From: Halomonas sp. M4R1S46
GTDB lineage: Bacteria; Pseudomonadota; Gammaproteobacteria; Pseudomonadales; Halomonadaceae
Assembly: GCF_025725685.1 (NCBI RefSeq)
Contig: NZ_CP107008.1
Span: forward strand, 620,001-684,000
Length of the DNA: 64,000 nt
Direction: 5' to 3'
Position numbers and translations under genes: made by a program. The notes beneath the pieces are model-generated. The model saw only the letters and a list, made by a program, of their open reading frames with translations, ran no database searches and was not told where the DNA came from. Shown one piece after another: positions 30,842 through 38,653 of this stretch (the first letter of the stretch is position 1; the number at the start of each line of letters is the position of its first letter).

Positions 30842-33800
30842 TGCGGGCCTGGCGCTTCTCCCGGGTGGTGCTGGGGCTGCAGCTGGCCCTGTTGACGGCG
30901 GTCGCCGTCATCCTGCTGACCACCGCCTATGTAGGAGCCCAGCAGGCCCTGCAGCAGGGCACCCGCCAGGCCCATGCCCGGGACCAGCGGGTGCTGGAGA
31001 GCCTGATCGAGTCCGAGCTGCGCAACATCCGACGTTACAGCCTGGGCATCGTCGAGCTGGGCAGCCTGAGCCGGGCCCTGAGCGATGGCGATGCCTCGGC
31101 GGTGTCCGCGATCCTCGACGGCCTGCAGGGCGACTACGAAGCCCAGCACATCGACGCACTGGTGGTCGAGACCGACGATGCGGCCTTCGTCTCGACCAGT
31201 GTCAGCCTGCTGGACACACCCTTGCCGCTGGCGGCACTCAGTCGGCAGGCGGCCCCGCTGTCGACCTGGACCACGGTGAATGCCCGGGTGGAGGGGCGGC
31301 ACTACAGCCTGCTGCGCCTGACCCGGCCGATCCTCGAGCCGTCGCTGGGCCGGGTGGTCGGCCGGCTGCACGTCTTCGTGCAGCTCAACGACAACTTCTG
31401 GATCACCAATGCCCTGCAGACGTTGTTCGGGGCGCGGGCCACCGTGCTCAGCCACGACGGCGCGGTGCTGGACGCCCTGGCCCGCAAGCCGGGCCAGCTC
31501 GATGTCCTCGAGGCCCTGGATGGCATCGACGGGGCGATCGTGACGACCCCGCAGGGGGTGATGCGGGAGCATGTGCTGCAGGTCGGCAACAGCGAACGCT
31601 ACCGGGTGCGGTCGCTGTTGCCCGACGACAGCTTCGCGGCGCTGCACGATACCTACCTGTCCAGCATCCTCTACGCCACCCTGGTGGTGCTGGGCTTCGG
31701 CATCGTGCTGATGCTGGTGCTGCGCCGGCTGAGCGGCCAGGCGCTGGACAACCTGGTGAGCTATGCCGAGCAGGTGCCGAAGAGCGGGGTGCCGACGCCC
31801 TTCCAGGGAGGGCGGTTCCTGGAGTTCAACCGGGTCGGCAAGGCCTTCGAGGCCATGCTCACGCGCATCCGCGAACGTGACAAGTACCTGTCCGGGATCC
31901 TCGAGCACTCCCCGGACCTGGTCTTCGTCAAGGACCTGGAGAATCGCTATCGGCTGGTCAACGAGCGCTACGCCTGGGCGGTCCACTCGACGCCGGACAC
32001 GATGCTCCAGACCCGGGCGGAAGACACCCTGGACGGGGAGGTAGTAGCCCTGGCCACGCAGTCCGACCGGCAGCTGCTGCGCGACCTGGCGCCGGTCAAG
32101 TACAAGACGGACCTGCATACCCCGGACGGGGTCCATCGCTACCTGGTCACCAAGTTCCCCATCTACGACGACCGGGGGCGACCCTACCTGGTCGGGGGGA
32201 TCGCCACCGACATCACCGGCATCACCCAGGTCAGGGAGCAGCTGCAGCTGGTGCACCAGGTCTTCGCCGAGACCAGCCAGGCGATCGTCGTGCTCGACGA
32301 CCACCAGCGCACGCTGCTCGCCAACCGCGCCTTCGGGGAGATGAGCGGGCACGACGAGTCCCGGGCCACCGCCGCCATCCGCGACTTCCTGAGGGGCCAT
32401 CCCGAGGTCGCCTATCACCTGGGGCGTGGCCACCGCTGGCAGGGCCAGTGCTACCTGCAGCAGGGGAGCGGCGGTAGCCTGCCGGTGCTGGTCTCGGTCA
32501 CCAGCCTGCCGCCCACCGATGGCGAGCGGCGCCATGTGCTGTTGTTCAGCGACATCACCTCGCTGAAGGTCGCCGAGCAGCGCCTGGAGCGGCTCGCCTG
32601 GTACGATCCCCTGACCGGCCTGGCCAATCGTAGCCTCTTCACCCTCAAGCTGAGCGAGGCGCTGCAGGGCGAGGACGCGAAAAGGACGGCGGTGATCTTC
32701 ATCGACCTCGACCATTTCAAGGACATCAACGACACCCATGGTCACTCCCTGGGCGACGAGCTGCTCTGCCAGGTGGCGGATCGCCTGCGTAGTTGTGTCC
32801 AGTCCCGGGACACCGTGGCCCGCTTCGGGGGTGACGAGTTCACCATCCTGCTGCGCGGGATCGCCCAGGAGGGGCAGACCATGGCCATCGCCCGGCGTAT
32901 CCTGAGCGCCCTGAGCGAGCCCTATGACCTGGGCATGGTCTCCTGCTACAGCACCGCGAGCCTGGGGCTCACCCTGGCATCCCGGCATGGCGGTTCCGCC
33001 GAGGCGCTGCTCCGCAATGCCGACCAGGCCATGTACGAGGCCAAGTCGCTGGGCCGTCAGAAGGTGGTACTCTTCGACCCGTCCATCGACGAGCGCCACC
33101 AGCAGCGCCTGCGCTACGAGGCGGGCCTTCGCCAGGCCATCGACAACGGCGAACTCTACGTGCTCTTCCAGCCCCGCTTCGACATCACCGGCCGGCGCGT
33201 GGTCGGTGCCGAGGCGCTGGTGCGCTGGCAGAGCGAGGAACACGGCCCGGTGCCGCCGAGCACCTTCATCCCCATCGCCGAGAACTCCCGGCTGATCGTC
33301 GACATCGGCCGCCTGGTGCTCGGGGAGGCCTGTCGCCAGGCCGCCCAGTGGGCCGAAGCGGGCTACCCGGTGCCGGTCTCGGTCAACCTCTCGCCGCGTC
33401 AGCTTCACGAGGGCGAGCTGATTCGCGATATCCAGGACGCGATCCACCAGGCCGGCCTGCCGCCCCGGCTGCTGGAGTTCGAGATCACCGAGACCCACCT
33501 GATGGACAACGTCGATCAGGTGCTGCCGGTACTGCATCAGATTCGCGCCATGGGGATGGGGCTGGCGATCGACGACTTCGGCACCGGCTATTCGTCGCTG
33601 ACCTACCTCAAGCGGCTGCCGATCGAGATCCTCAAGATCGATCGCAGCTTCATCACGGATGTGCCCGGCGATGTCGATGACGAGGTCCTGCTCGGCGCCA
33701 TCATCAGCATGGCGCACAGCCTGAGCTTCCGGGTCGTCGCCGAGGGCGTGGAGAGCGAGGCGCAACGCGACTTCCTCGAGGGCCTCGGCTGCGACGAGAT

Positions 33801-33885
33801 GCAGGGCTTCCTGCTCGGCCGGCCCCAGAGCGCCGGCAAGCTGCTCGGCACGCTGCGCCGCTGCGACGAGACCGCCAGTCCGTGA
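30841..33885 (+). CDS. LuxQ-sensor PAS-PAS-GGDEF-EAL protein
   Basis: This 1014-residue inner-membrane signalling protein has TM1 (about 9-30), a ~240-residue periplasmic domain of LuxQ type (GRVVGRLHVFVQLNDNFWITNA is the recognisable part), TM2 (about 275-297), a HAMP-like linker, two PAS domains (about 346-465 and 472-580), GGDEF and EAL. GGDEF is intact at 663-667 (no RxxD site). The EAL domain has EAL at 791-793 plus NLSPRQL, EITETHLMDN, IDDFGTGYSSL, KIDRSFI and EGVE, so both cyclic-di-GMP synthesis and hydrolysis look possible. It replaces LuxQ's histidine-kinase output. One-base overlap with the luxP-like gene shows tight coupling. Confidence 0.9.
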   Translation: MRAWRFSRVVLGLQLALLTAVAVILLTTAYVGAQQALQQGTRQAHARDQRVLESLIESELRNIRRYSLGIVELGSLSRALSDGDASAVSAILDGLQGDYEAQHIDALVVETDDAAFVSTSVSLLDTPLPLAALSRQAAPLSTWTTVNARVEGRHYSLLRLTRPILEPSLGRVVGRLHVFVQLNDNFWITNALQTLFGARATVLSHDGAVLDALARKPGQLDVLEALDGIDGAIVTTPQGVMREHVLQVGNSERYRVRSLLPDDSFAALHDTYLSSILYATLVVLGFGIVLMLVLRRLSGQALDNLVSYAEQVPKSGVPTPFQGGRFLEFNRVGKAFEAMLTRIRERDKYLSGILEHSPDLVFVKDLENRYRLVNERYAWAVHSTPDTMLQTRAEDTLDGEVVALATQSDRQLLRDLAPVKYKTDLHTPDGVHRYLVTKFPIYDDRGRPYLVGGIATDITGITQVREQLQLVHQVFAETSQAIVVLDDHQRTLLANRAFGEMSGHDESRATAAIRDFLRGHPEVAYHLGRGHRWQGQCYLQQGSGGSLPVLVSVTSLPPTDGERRHVLLFSDITSLKVAEQRLERLAWYDPLTGLANRSLFTLKLSEALQGEDAKRTAVIFIDLDHFKDINDTHGHSLGDELLCQVADRLRSCVQSRDTVARFGGDEFTILLRGIAQEGQTMAIARRILSALSEPYDLGMVSCYSTASLGLTLASRHGGSAEALLRNADQAMYEAKSLGRQKVVLFDPSIDERHQQRLRYEAGLRQAIDNGELYVLFQPRFDITGRRVVGAEALVRWQSEEHGPVPPSTFIPIAENSRLIVDIGRLVLGEACRQAAQWAEAGYPVPVSVNLSPRQLHEGELIRDIQDAIHQAGLPPRLLEFEITETHLMDNVDQVLPVLHQIRAMGMGLAIDDFGTGYSSLTYLKRLPIEILKIDRSFITDVPGDVDDEVLLGAIISMAHSLSFRVVAEGVESEAQRDFLEGLGCDEMQGFLLGRPQSAGKLLGTLRRCDETASP

Positions 33886-33888
33886 AGC

Positions 33889-33924
33889 GGCCCCCGAACC
33901 GAAGAGGGGGCCTGCGCCGTTTTT
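33889..33924 (+). terminator. Rho-independent terminator after the GGDEF-EAL gene
   Basis: GGCCCCC/GGGGGCC arms close a 10-base loop 4 bp after the stop codon and are followed within 8 bases by TTTTT (33920-33924). It ends the luxP-like/luxQ-like operon. Confidence 0.75.
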
Positions 33925-33998
33925 CGCTTGCCCTGGCGCCGGCAACTGCGTAGCGTCGCCCCTCCCGCTTCCAAGCCCGCTCAAGACAGGTCCGCCCC

Positions 33999-35408
33999 GT
34001 GACTGATGCCCCCTCCCAGGACGCCGCCGCCGGCGCCTTCTCCCGCCTGCCGCTGGCCGCCGAACTGCTGGCCAATCTGGAGTCGCTGGAGTACCGGCGC
34101 ATGACGCCGATCCAGGCCGAGAGCCTGCCGGCGATGCTCGCCGGACGCGACGTGATCGCCCAGGCCAGGACTGGCTCGGGCAAGACCGCGGCCTTCGGGC
34201 TGGGGCTGCTGGCGCGGCTCGCCCCGGCGAGTTTCCGGGTGCAGGGGCTGGTGCTGTGCCCGACCCGGGAGCTCGCCGACCAGGTCGCCGAGGAACTGCG
34301 CCGCCTGGCGCGCGGCCTGCCCAACATCAAGGTGCTGACGCTGTGCGGCGGCGCCCCCCTGGGGCCGCAGCTCGCCTCGCTGGCTCACGGCGCCCATCTC
34401 GTCGTCGGCACCCCCGGGCGGGTGGAGGAGCACCTGCGCAAGGGCAGCCTGGTTCTGTCGGGCCTCGACACCCTGGTGCTGGACGAGGCCGACCGCATGC
34501 TCGACATGGGCTTCCAGGCGACCCTGGAGGCGATCATCGCCGCCACCCCCGAGGATCGCCGGACCTGGCTGTTCAGCGCCACCTACGGCGAGGGCGTCCG
34601 CCCGCTGGCCGAGGGCCGGACGCGCGACCCGGTCAGCGTGTCGGTCGCCGAGACCCACGGCCATGACACCATCCGCGAGCACTTCTACCGGGTGGCGGAC
34701 GACGCGGCGCGCTTCGAGGCCCTGCACCGGCTGCTGCTGCAGGTGCGGCCGACCTCCAGCGTGGTGTTCTGCAACACCCGGCGGGAGACCCGCGAACTCG
34801 CCGAGGCGCTGGACGGGGCGGGCATCAGTGCCCTGGCGCTGCATGGCGACCTGGAGCAGCAGGACCGCGATCGGCTGCTGGTGCTGTTCGCCAACCGCAG
34901 CGCCTCGGTGCTGGTGGCCACCGATGTGGCGGCCCGGGGGCTGGATATCGCCGATCTCGATGCGGTGTTCAACTACCGGATCGCCCGGGAGCTCGATGTC
35001 CATGTGCACCGTGTCGGGCGTACCGGCCGGGCCGGCAGCCAGGGCATGGCCTGCACCCTGGTCGGCGAGGACGAGAGGCATCGCCTGGCGCGCCTCGAGG
35101 CCTTCCTCGGCCAGGCCCTCGAGACCGAGGCGTTGCCCAGCCTGCGGGGCGAGCCTGCGCCCCTGCGGGCGCCCATGGCGACCCTTCAGCTCGGCGCCGG
35201 CAAGCAGCAGAAGATTCGCCCGGGGGACATCCTCGGGGCCCTCACCGGCGAGGGCGGCCTCGACGGGGCGCGGATCGGCAAGATCAAGGTGCTCGCACGC
35301 AGCACCTATGTGGCCGTCGAGCGCGAGTTCGCCGAGCCCGCCCTGGCGCAGCTGAACGGCGGTCGCCTCAAGGGACGCACCTTCCGCGCCCGTCGCGTCA
35401 GTCGCTGA
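33999..35408 (+). CDS. dbpA: ATP-dependent RNA helicase DbpA
   Basis: This 469-residue DEAD-box helicase acts on 23S rRNA during 50S assembly. Motifs in order: FSRLPLAAELLANLESLEYRRMTPIQAESLP (Q motif), ARTGSGKT (I), PTRELADQ (Ia), TPGR (Ib), DEAD (II, in VLDEADRMLDMGF), SAT (III), VFCNTRRE (IV), ATDVAARGLDI (V) and HRVGRTGRAG (VI). The C-terminal region (KIRPGDILGALTGEGGLDGARIGKIKVLARSTYVAVER) is the DbpA RNA-binding domain that recognises hairpin 92. The start is GTG 33999. A RIO kinase gene follows after 43 bp, the same neighbour seen in Pseudomonas. Confidence 0.94.
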   Translation: MTDAPSQDAAAGAFSRLPLAAELLANLESLEYRRMTPIQAESLPAMLAGRDVIAQARTGSGKTAAFGLGLLARLAPASFRVQGLVLCPTRELADQVAEELRRLARGLPNIKVLTLCGGAPLGPQLASLAHGAHLVVGTPGRVEEHLRKGSLVLSGLDTLVLDEADRMLDMGFQATLEAIIAATPEDRRTWLFSATYGEGVRPLAEGRTRDPVSVSVAETHGHDTIREHFYRVADDAARFEALHRLLLQVRPTSSVVFCNTRRETRELAEALDGAGISALALHGDLEQQDRDRLLVLFANRSASVLVATDVAARGLDIADLDAVFNYRIARELDVHVHRVGRTGRAGSQGMACTLVGEDERHRLARLEAFLGQALETEALPSLRGEPAPLRAPMATLQLGAGKQQKIRPGDILGALTGEGGLDGARIGKIKVLARSTYVAVEREFAEPALAQLNGGRLKGRTFRARRVSR

Positions 35409-35451
35409 TGCCTGGCGCGCCCTTCCCCCCTCGTGCCGCCGGAGTAACGCG

Positions 35452-36303
35452 ATGAAGATTCCCAGGCGATTGCAGCCGCTGGTCGACGACGGTCTGATCG
35501 ACGCGGTCCTCGGCCAGCTGATGAGCGGCAAGGAGGCCCAGATATACGTGGTGCGCCGCGGCGAGGAGCATTGCTGCGCCAAGGTCTTCAAGGAGGCCAG
35601 GCAGCGCAGCTTCAAGCAGGCGGTGCAGTACCAGGAGGGCCGCCGGGGGCGCAACAGCCGCCGTGAGCGGGCCATGGCCAAGAAGACCCGCTATGGCCAG
35701 CGGGAACAGGAGCAGGCCTGGTTGAATGCCGAGGTGGAGGCGCTCCAGCGGCTGGCGGCGGCGGGGGTCCGGGTGCCGGCGCCGCTGGGCTTCGTCGACG
35801 GCGTGCTGCTGATGGAGATGATCACCGACGCCGACGGCCTGGCGGCGCCGCGCCTCGACGACGTCACCCTGGGCGCCGAGCAGGCGGTTGCGCACCACCA
35901 TGCCGTGATCCGTGAGGTCGTGCGCATGCTGTGCGCCGGCCTGGTGCATGGCGACCTCTCCGAGTTCAACGTGCTGCTCGATGCCGAGGGACCGGTGATC
36001 ATCGACCTGCCCCAGGCGGTGGATGCCGCCGGCAACAACAGCGCCGCCATGCTGCTCCGGCGCGACGTCGACAACATGCGGGCCCATTTCGGGCGCTTCG
36101 CCCCGGCCTTGCACGACACCGACTATGGGAGGGAGATCTGGGCGCTCTACGAGGCCGGCGAGCTGCATCCGGACAGCGCCCTGACCGGGCGCTTCGTGGG
36201 GGATACCACGACCGTGGATGTGGACGAGCTGGTCACCCTCATCGAGGATGTCCGGGAACAGGAGGCCTGGCGCCTGGCGCGGGAAGCGCAGGACGAGGAG
36301 TAG
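35452..36303 (+). CDS. RIO1-type serine protein kinase
   Basis: This 283-residue protein has a RIO-family kinase fold: GKEAQIYVVRRGEEHCCAKVFKEARQRSFKQ (nucleotide-binding Lys and flexible loop), RERAMAKKTRYGQREQEQAWLNAEVEALQRL, VHGDLSEFNVLL (catalytic Asp and Asn) and VIIDLPQAVD (metal-binding Asp). RIO kinases mature the small ribosomal subunit in archaea and eukaryotes; the bacterial version, as in Pseudomonas PA4780, is less studied. Its position beside dbpA supports a ribosome-related role, which is inference. GGAGTAACGCG precedes the ATG. Confidence 0.9.
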   Translation: MKIPRRLQPLVDDGLIDAVLGQLMSGKEAQIYVVRRGEEHCCAKVFKEARQRSFKQAVQYQEGRRGRNSRRERAMAKKTRYGQREQEQAWLNAEVEALQRLAAAGVRVPAPLGFVDGVLLMEMITDADGLAAPRLDDVTLGAEQAVAHHHAVIREVVRMLCAGLVHGDLSEFNVLLDAEGPVIIDLPQAVDAAGNNSAAMLLRRDVDNMRAHFGRFAPALHDTDYGREIWALYEAGELHPDSALTGRFVGDTTTVDVDELVTLIEDVREQEAWRLAREAQDEE

Positions 36304-36418
36304 CCCGGCAGGCGGGAGGAGCCTTGCTACACTGTGGCTGTCGTGCCCGCCGCCCGGGTACGCTCGCGATGGGCCAAGGGCCCGTCATGGAGCCCAGGAA
36401 GATACAGGAGGTATCGTC

Positions 36419-36862
36419 ATGCGCCGTCTCATTCCCGGAATCGCCGCCGTGCTGCTCGGCAGTGCCCTGCTGGCCTCGCCGGCCCTGGCCGAGGAGATGC
36501 CGCGCCAGGCGCCGCCGGAGGGCGCCGAGGTCGACATCAATGCGCCACAGGACGGCGCCAGCGTCTCGGGACCGCTGACCGTCCGCATGGGGCTCAAGGG
36601 CATGGGGGTGGCCCCGGCCGGCATGGAGGCCCCGAAAACCGGCCACCATCACCTGCTGATCGACACGCCGTTGGCGGAGGTCGATCTCTCGGCGCCGCTG
36701 CCCGCCACCGACCGGACCCGCCACTTCGGCGGCGGCCAGACCCAGACCACCCTGGAGCTGCCCGCCGGCGAGCACACCCTGCAGCTGTTGTTCATGGACC
36801 ATCGTCACCTGAGCTTCGATCCGCCGGTGGTCTCGGATCCGATCACCATCACCGTGGAGTGA
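36419..36862 (+). CDS. DUF4399 domain exported protein
   Basis: This 147-residue protein has a signal peptide (RRLIPGIAAVLLGSALLASP..., cleavage after ALA at about 22-24) and a DUF4399 domain covering the rest. The domain shows VDINAPQDGASVSGPLTVRMGLKGMGVAPAG, TGHHHLLIDTPL with clustered histidines, TRHFGGGQTQTTLELPAGEHTLQLLFMDHRHLSF and a closing strand. The histidine pattern suggests metal or small-ligand binding, but no activity is established. AGGAGG is well placed before the ATG. It follows the RIO kinase by 115 bp and may have its own promoter there (TACACT at 36328-36333). Confidence 0.87.
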   Translation: MRRLIPGIAAVLLGSALLASPALAEEMPRQAPPEGAEVDINAPQDGASVSGPLTVRMGLKGMGVAPAGMEAPKTGHHHLLIDTPLAEVDLSAPLPATDRTRHFGGGQTQTTLELPAGEHTLQLLFMDHRHLSFDPPVVSDPITITVE

Positions 36863-36952
36863 TGCCCCGGCGCGGCCGCCGGCCGCGCCGAACCTTTTCG
36901 CATCCTGTGGTCAAAGCGCGTACCCGACCCCCGTGCGACAGGATGTTCCCCG

Positions 36953-37723
36953 ATGAAAAGGATGTTTCTCTTTGCCTATTTCCTGCTGACCGCCGTCTTC
37001 CTGGTGGGCTGTGCGGCGCTCGAGCGCGCCGGCAAGCAGGAGGCGGCGCTGGGCGAGCTGCCGGCCAGCTTCCGCGGCGAACTGCCCTGTGCCGACTGCG
37101 AGGGCATCCGTTATCATCTCTCGCTGTTCCCCGACGGGGTCTATACCCTGACCACGGCCTATCTGGGCCCTGATGAACACGGCCGCTTCCACGAGCGCGG
37201 CGAGTGGTCGCTGGATGGCCGCCGCCAGACCCTTACCCTGGTGGGCGGCGATCAGGGACCGCGGCTGTGGCGCCTGCGCGATGCCGACACCCTCGAACTG
37301 CTCGACCTGGAGGGGCGCGAGATCGATTCCGAGCTGGACTATCGGCTGCGGCGCACCGAGGCCTTCGTGACCGAGACCCTGGAGGACACCTACTGGAAGC
37401 TGGTGCGCCTCGGCGATACCCCGGTCACGCTGCCGGCCGACGGCCGCGAGCCGCACCTGGTCCTGCATGGCGAGGACAACCGGGTCGCCGGCGCCACCGG
37501 CTGCAACCGGCTGGCGGGTGCCTACCTGTTGAGGGGCGACTCGCTGCGCTTCGGCACGCTGGCCGGCACCCGCATGGCCTGCGGGAACGGCGCTCCTCTC
37601 GAAGCGCGCTTCCTGTCCGCCCTGGAGGCCACGGCCGGCTATCGCGTGCTGGCCGACCATCTCGAGCTCTACGACGAGCGGGGCCAGCTGCTGGCTCGCT
37701 TCGTGGTGCGCCACCTGACCTGA
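36953..37723 (+). CDS. lipoprotein with NlpE N-terminal and META domains
   Basis: This 256-residue outer-membrane lipoprotein has a lipobox (LVGC, lipidated Cys at about 20). Next comes an NlpE_N-like barrel (about 40-135) with ELPCADCEGIRYHLSLFPDG, the CxxC-containing motif of copper-resistance NlpE. A META domain (about 145-250) follows, with DTYWKLVRLGDTPV, ATGCNRLAGAYLL and GTRMACGNGAPLEARFLSAL. NlpE senses envelope stress and copper; META/HslJ domains occur in envelope and heat-shock proteins. The fused form is common in Halomonas-like bacteria. A long hairpin follows the stop. Confidence 0.87.
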   Translation: MKRMFLFAYFLLTAVFLVGCAALERAGKQEAALGELPASFRGELPCADCEGIRYHLSLFPDGVYTLTTAYLGPDEHGRFHERGEWSLDGRRQTLTLVGGDQGPRLWRLRDADTLELLDLEGREIDSELDYRLRRTEAFVTETLEDTYWKLVRLGDTPVTLPADGREPHLVLHGEDNRVAGATGCNRLAGAYLLRGDSLRFGTLAGTRMACGNGAPLEARFLSALEATAGYRVLADHLELYDERGQLLARFVVRHLT

Positions 37724-37737
37724 GGCCGTGCCGCGCA

Positions 37738-37773
37738 ACGCCAGCGGCCGCCCCGAGGGGCGGCCGCTGGCGT
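37738..37773. terminator. 16-bp hairpin between convergent genes
   Basis: ACGCCAGCGGCCGCCC and GGGCGGCCGCTGGCGT are perfect complements separated by CGAG. It lies 15 bp after the NlpE/META stop and 27 bp before the 3' end of the YeeN-type gene, so it can terminate both. Confidence 0.7.
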
Positions 37774-37799
37774 CATGGCCGTCGTCGGCGGGGCGGGCG

Positions 37800-38519
37800 T
37801 CAGCTCGGCTCGGCGCTGTGGTAGACGTTCTGGACGTCGTCCAGGTCGTTGAGGCTGTCGAGCAGCTTGTCGAACATCGCCACGTCGTCGCCCTCCACCG
37901 GGGTGGTGGTCTGGGGCACGAACTGGATCTCGTCGACCTCGAAGTCGAGCTCGCCGAAGGCATCGATCAGCGCCTGCTTGGCCTTGGCGTATTCGGTATG
38001 CGGCGCGAAGACGGTGATCCGGCCGTCCTCGTTCTCGATATCGGTCACGTCGACGTCGGCCTCCATCAGTGCCTCGAGGGTGGCCTCCTCGTCCTCGCCG
38101 GCAAAGGCCAGGATGGCGCAGTGGTCGAACATGTGGCTGACGCTGCCCGGGGTACCGAGCTTGCTCTTGGCCTTGTTGAAGCAGGCGCGCACGTCGCCGA
38201 AGGTGCGGTTGGGGTTGTCGGTCAGGCACTCGACGATGACCATGCAGTTGCCCGGGCCGAAACCCTCGTAGCGGGCCGGGGAGTAGTCCTCGCCGCCCAC
38301 GCCGCTGGCCTTGTCCAGGGCCTTGTCGATCACGTGGGACGGCACCTGGTCCTTCTTGGCGCGGTCGATCAGCCCACGCAGGGCCAGGTTGCCGTTGGGG
38401 TCCACGCCGCCCTGCTTGGCGCAGACGTAGATCTCGCGGCCGTACTTGCTGTAGACCTTGGTCTTGGCGGCGGCCGTCTTGGCCATGGATTCCTTGCGGT
38501 TCTGGAAGGCCCTGCCCAT
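37800..38519 (-). CDS. YebC/PmpR family protein, YeeN clade
   Basis: This 239-residue protein belongs to the YebC family (three-domain fold; DNA-binding regulators, or ribosome factors easing polyproline translation). The N-terminus MGRAFQNRKESMAKTAAAKT, followed by KVYSKYGREIYVCAKQGGVD, and RYEGFGPGNCMVIVECLTDNPNRTFGDVR resemble the paralog YeeN rather than YebC itself, which begins MAGHSKW. The end DDVQNVYHSAE is typical of the family. The canonical yebC, usually next to ruvC, is expected elsewhere. It converges with the NlpE/META gene over a strong hairpin. Confidence 0.88.
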   Translation of the reverse strand: MGRAFQNRKESMAKTAAAKTKVYSKYGREIYVCAKQGGVDPNGNLALRGLIDRAKKDQVPSHVIDKALDKASGVGGEDYSPARYEGFGPGNCMVIVECLTDNPNRTFGDVRACFNKAKSKLGTPGSVSHMFDHCAILAFAGEDEEATLEALMEADVDVTDIENEDGRITVFAPHTEYAKAKQALIDAFGELDFEVDEIQFVPQTTTPVEGDDVAMFDKLLDSLNDLDDVQNVYHSAEPS

Positions 38520-38653
38520 TGCATGTGTCCTGTTGCGTCTGGTCTCGTGCCAGGATTCTACGAAACCGGGCGGTGCGGTAACAGCCTTATTTGCCCGGTC
38601 GCCTGGCCCGTCCCGGCTACACTGGCGGGAGGTCCCCTGCGCCTGGAGCCCCC

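Noticed and set aside
30451..33984. 1177-codon minus-strand open frame
   Set aside because: It lies entirely antisense to the GGDEF-EAL gene and is open because of high G+C third positions; no known domain.
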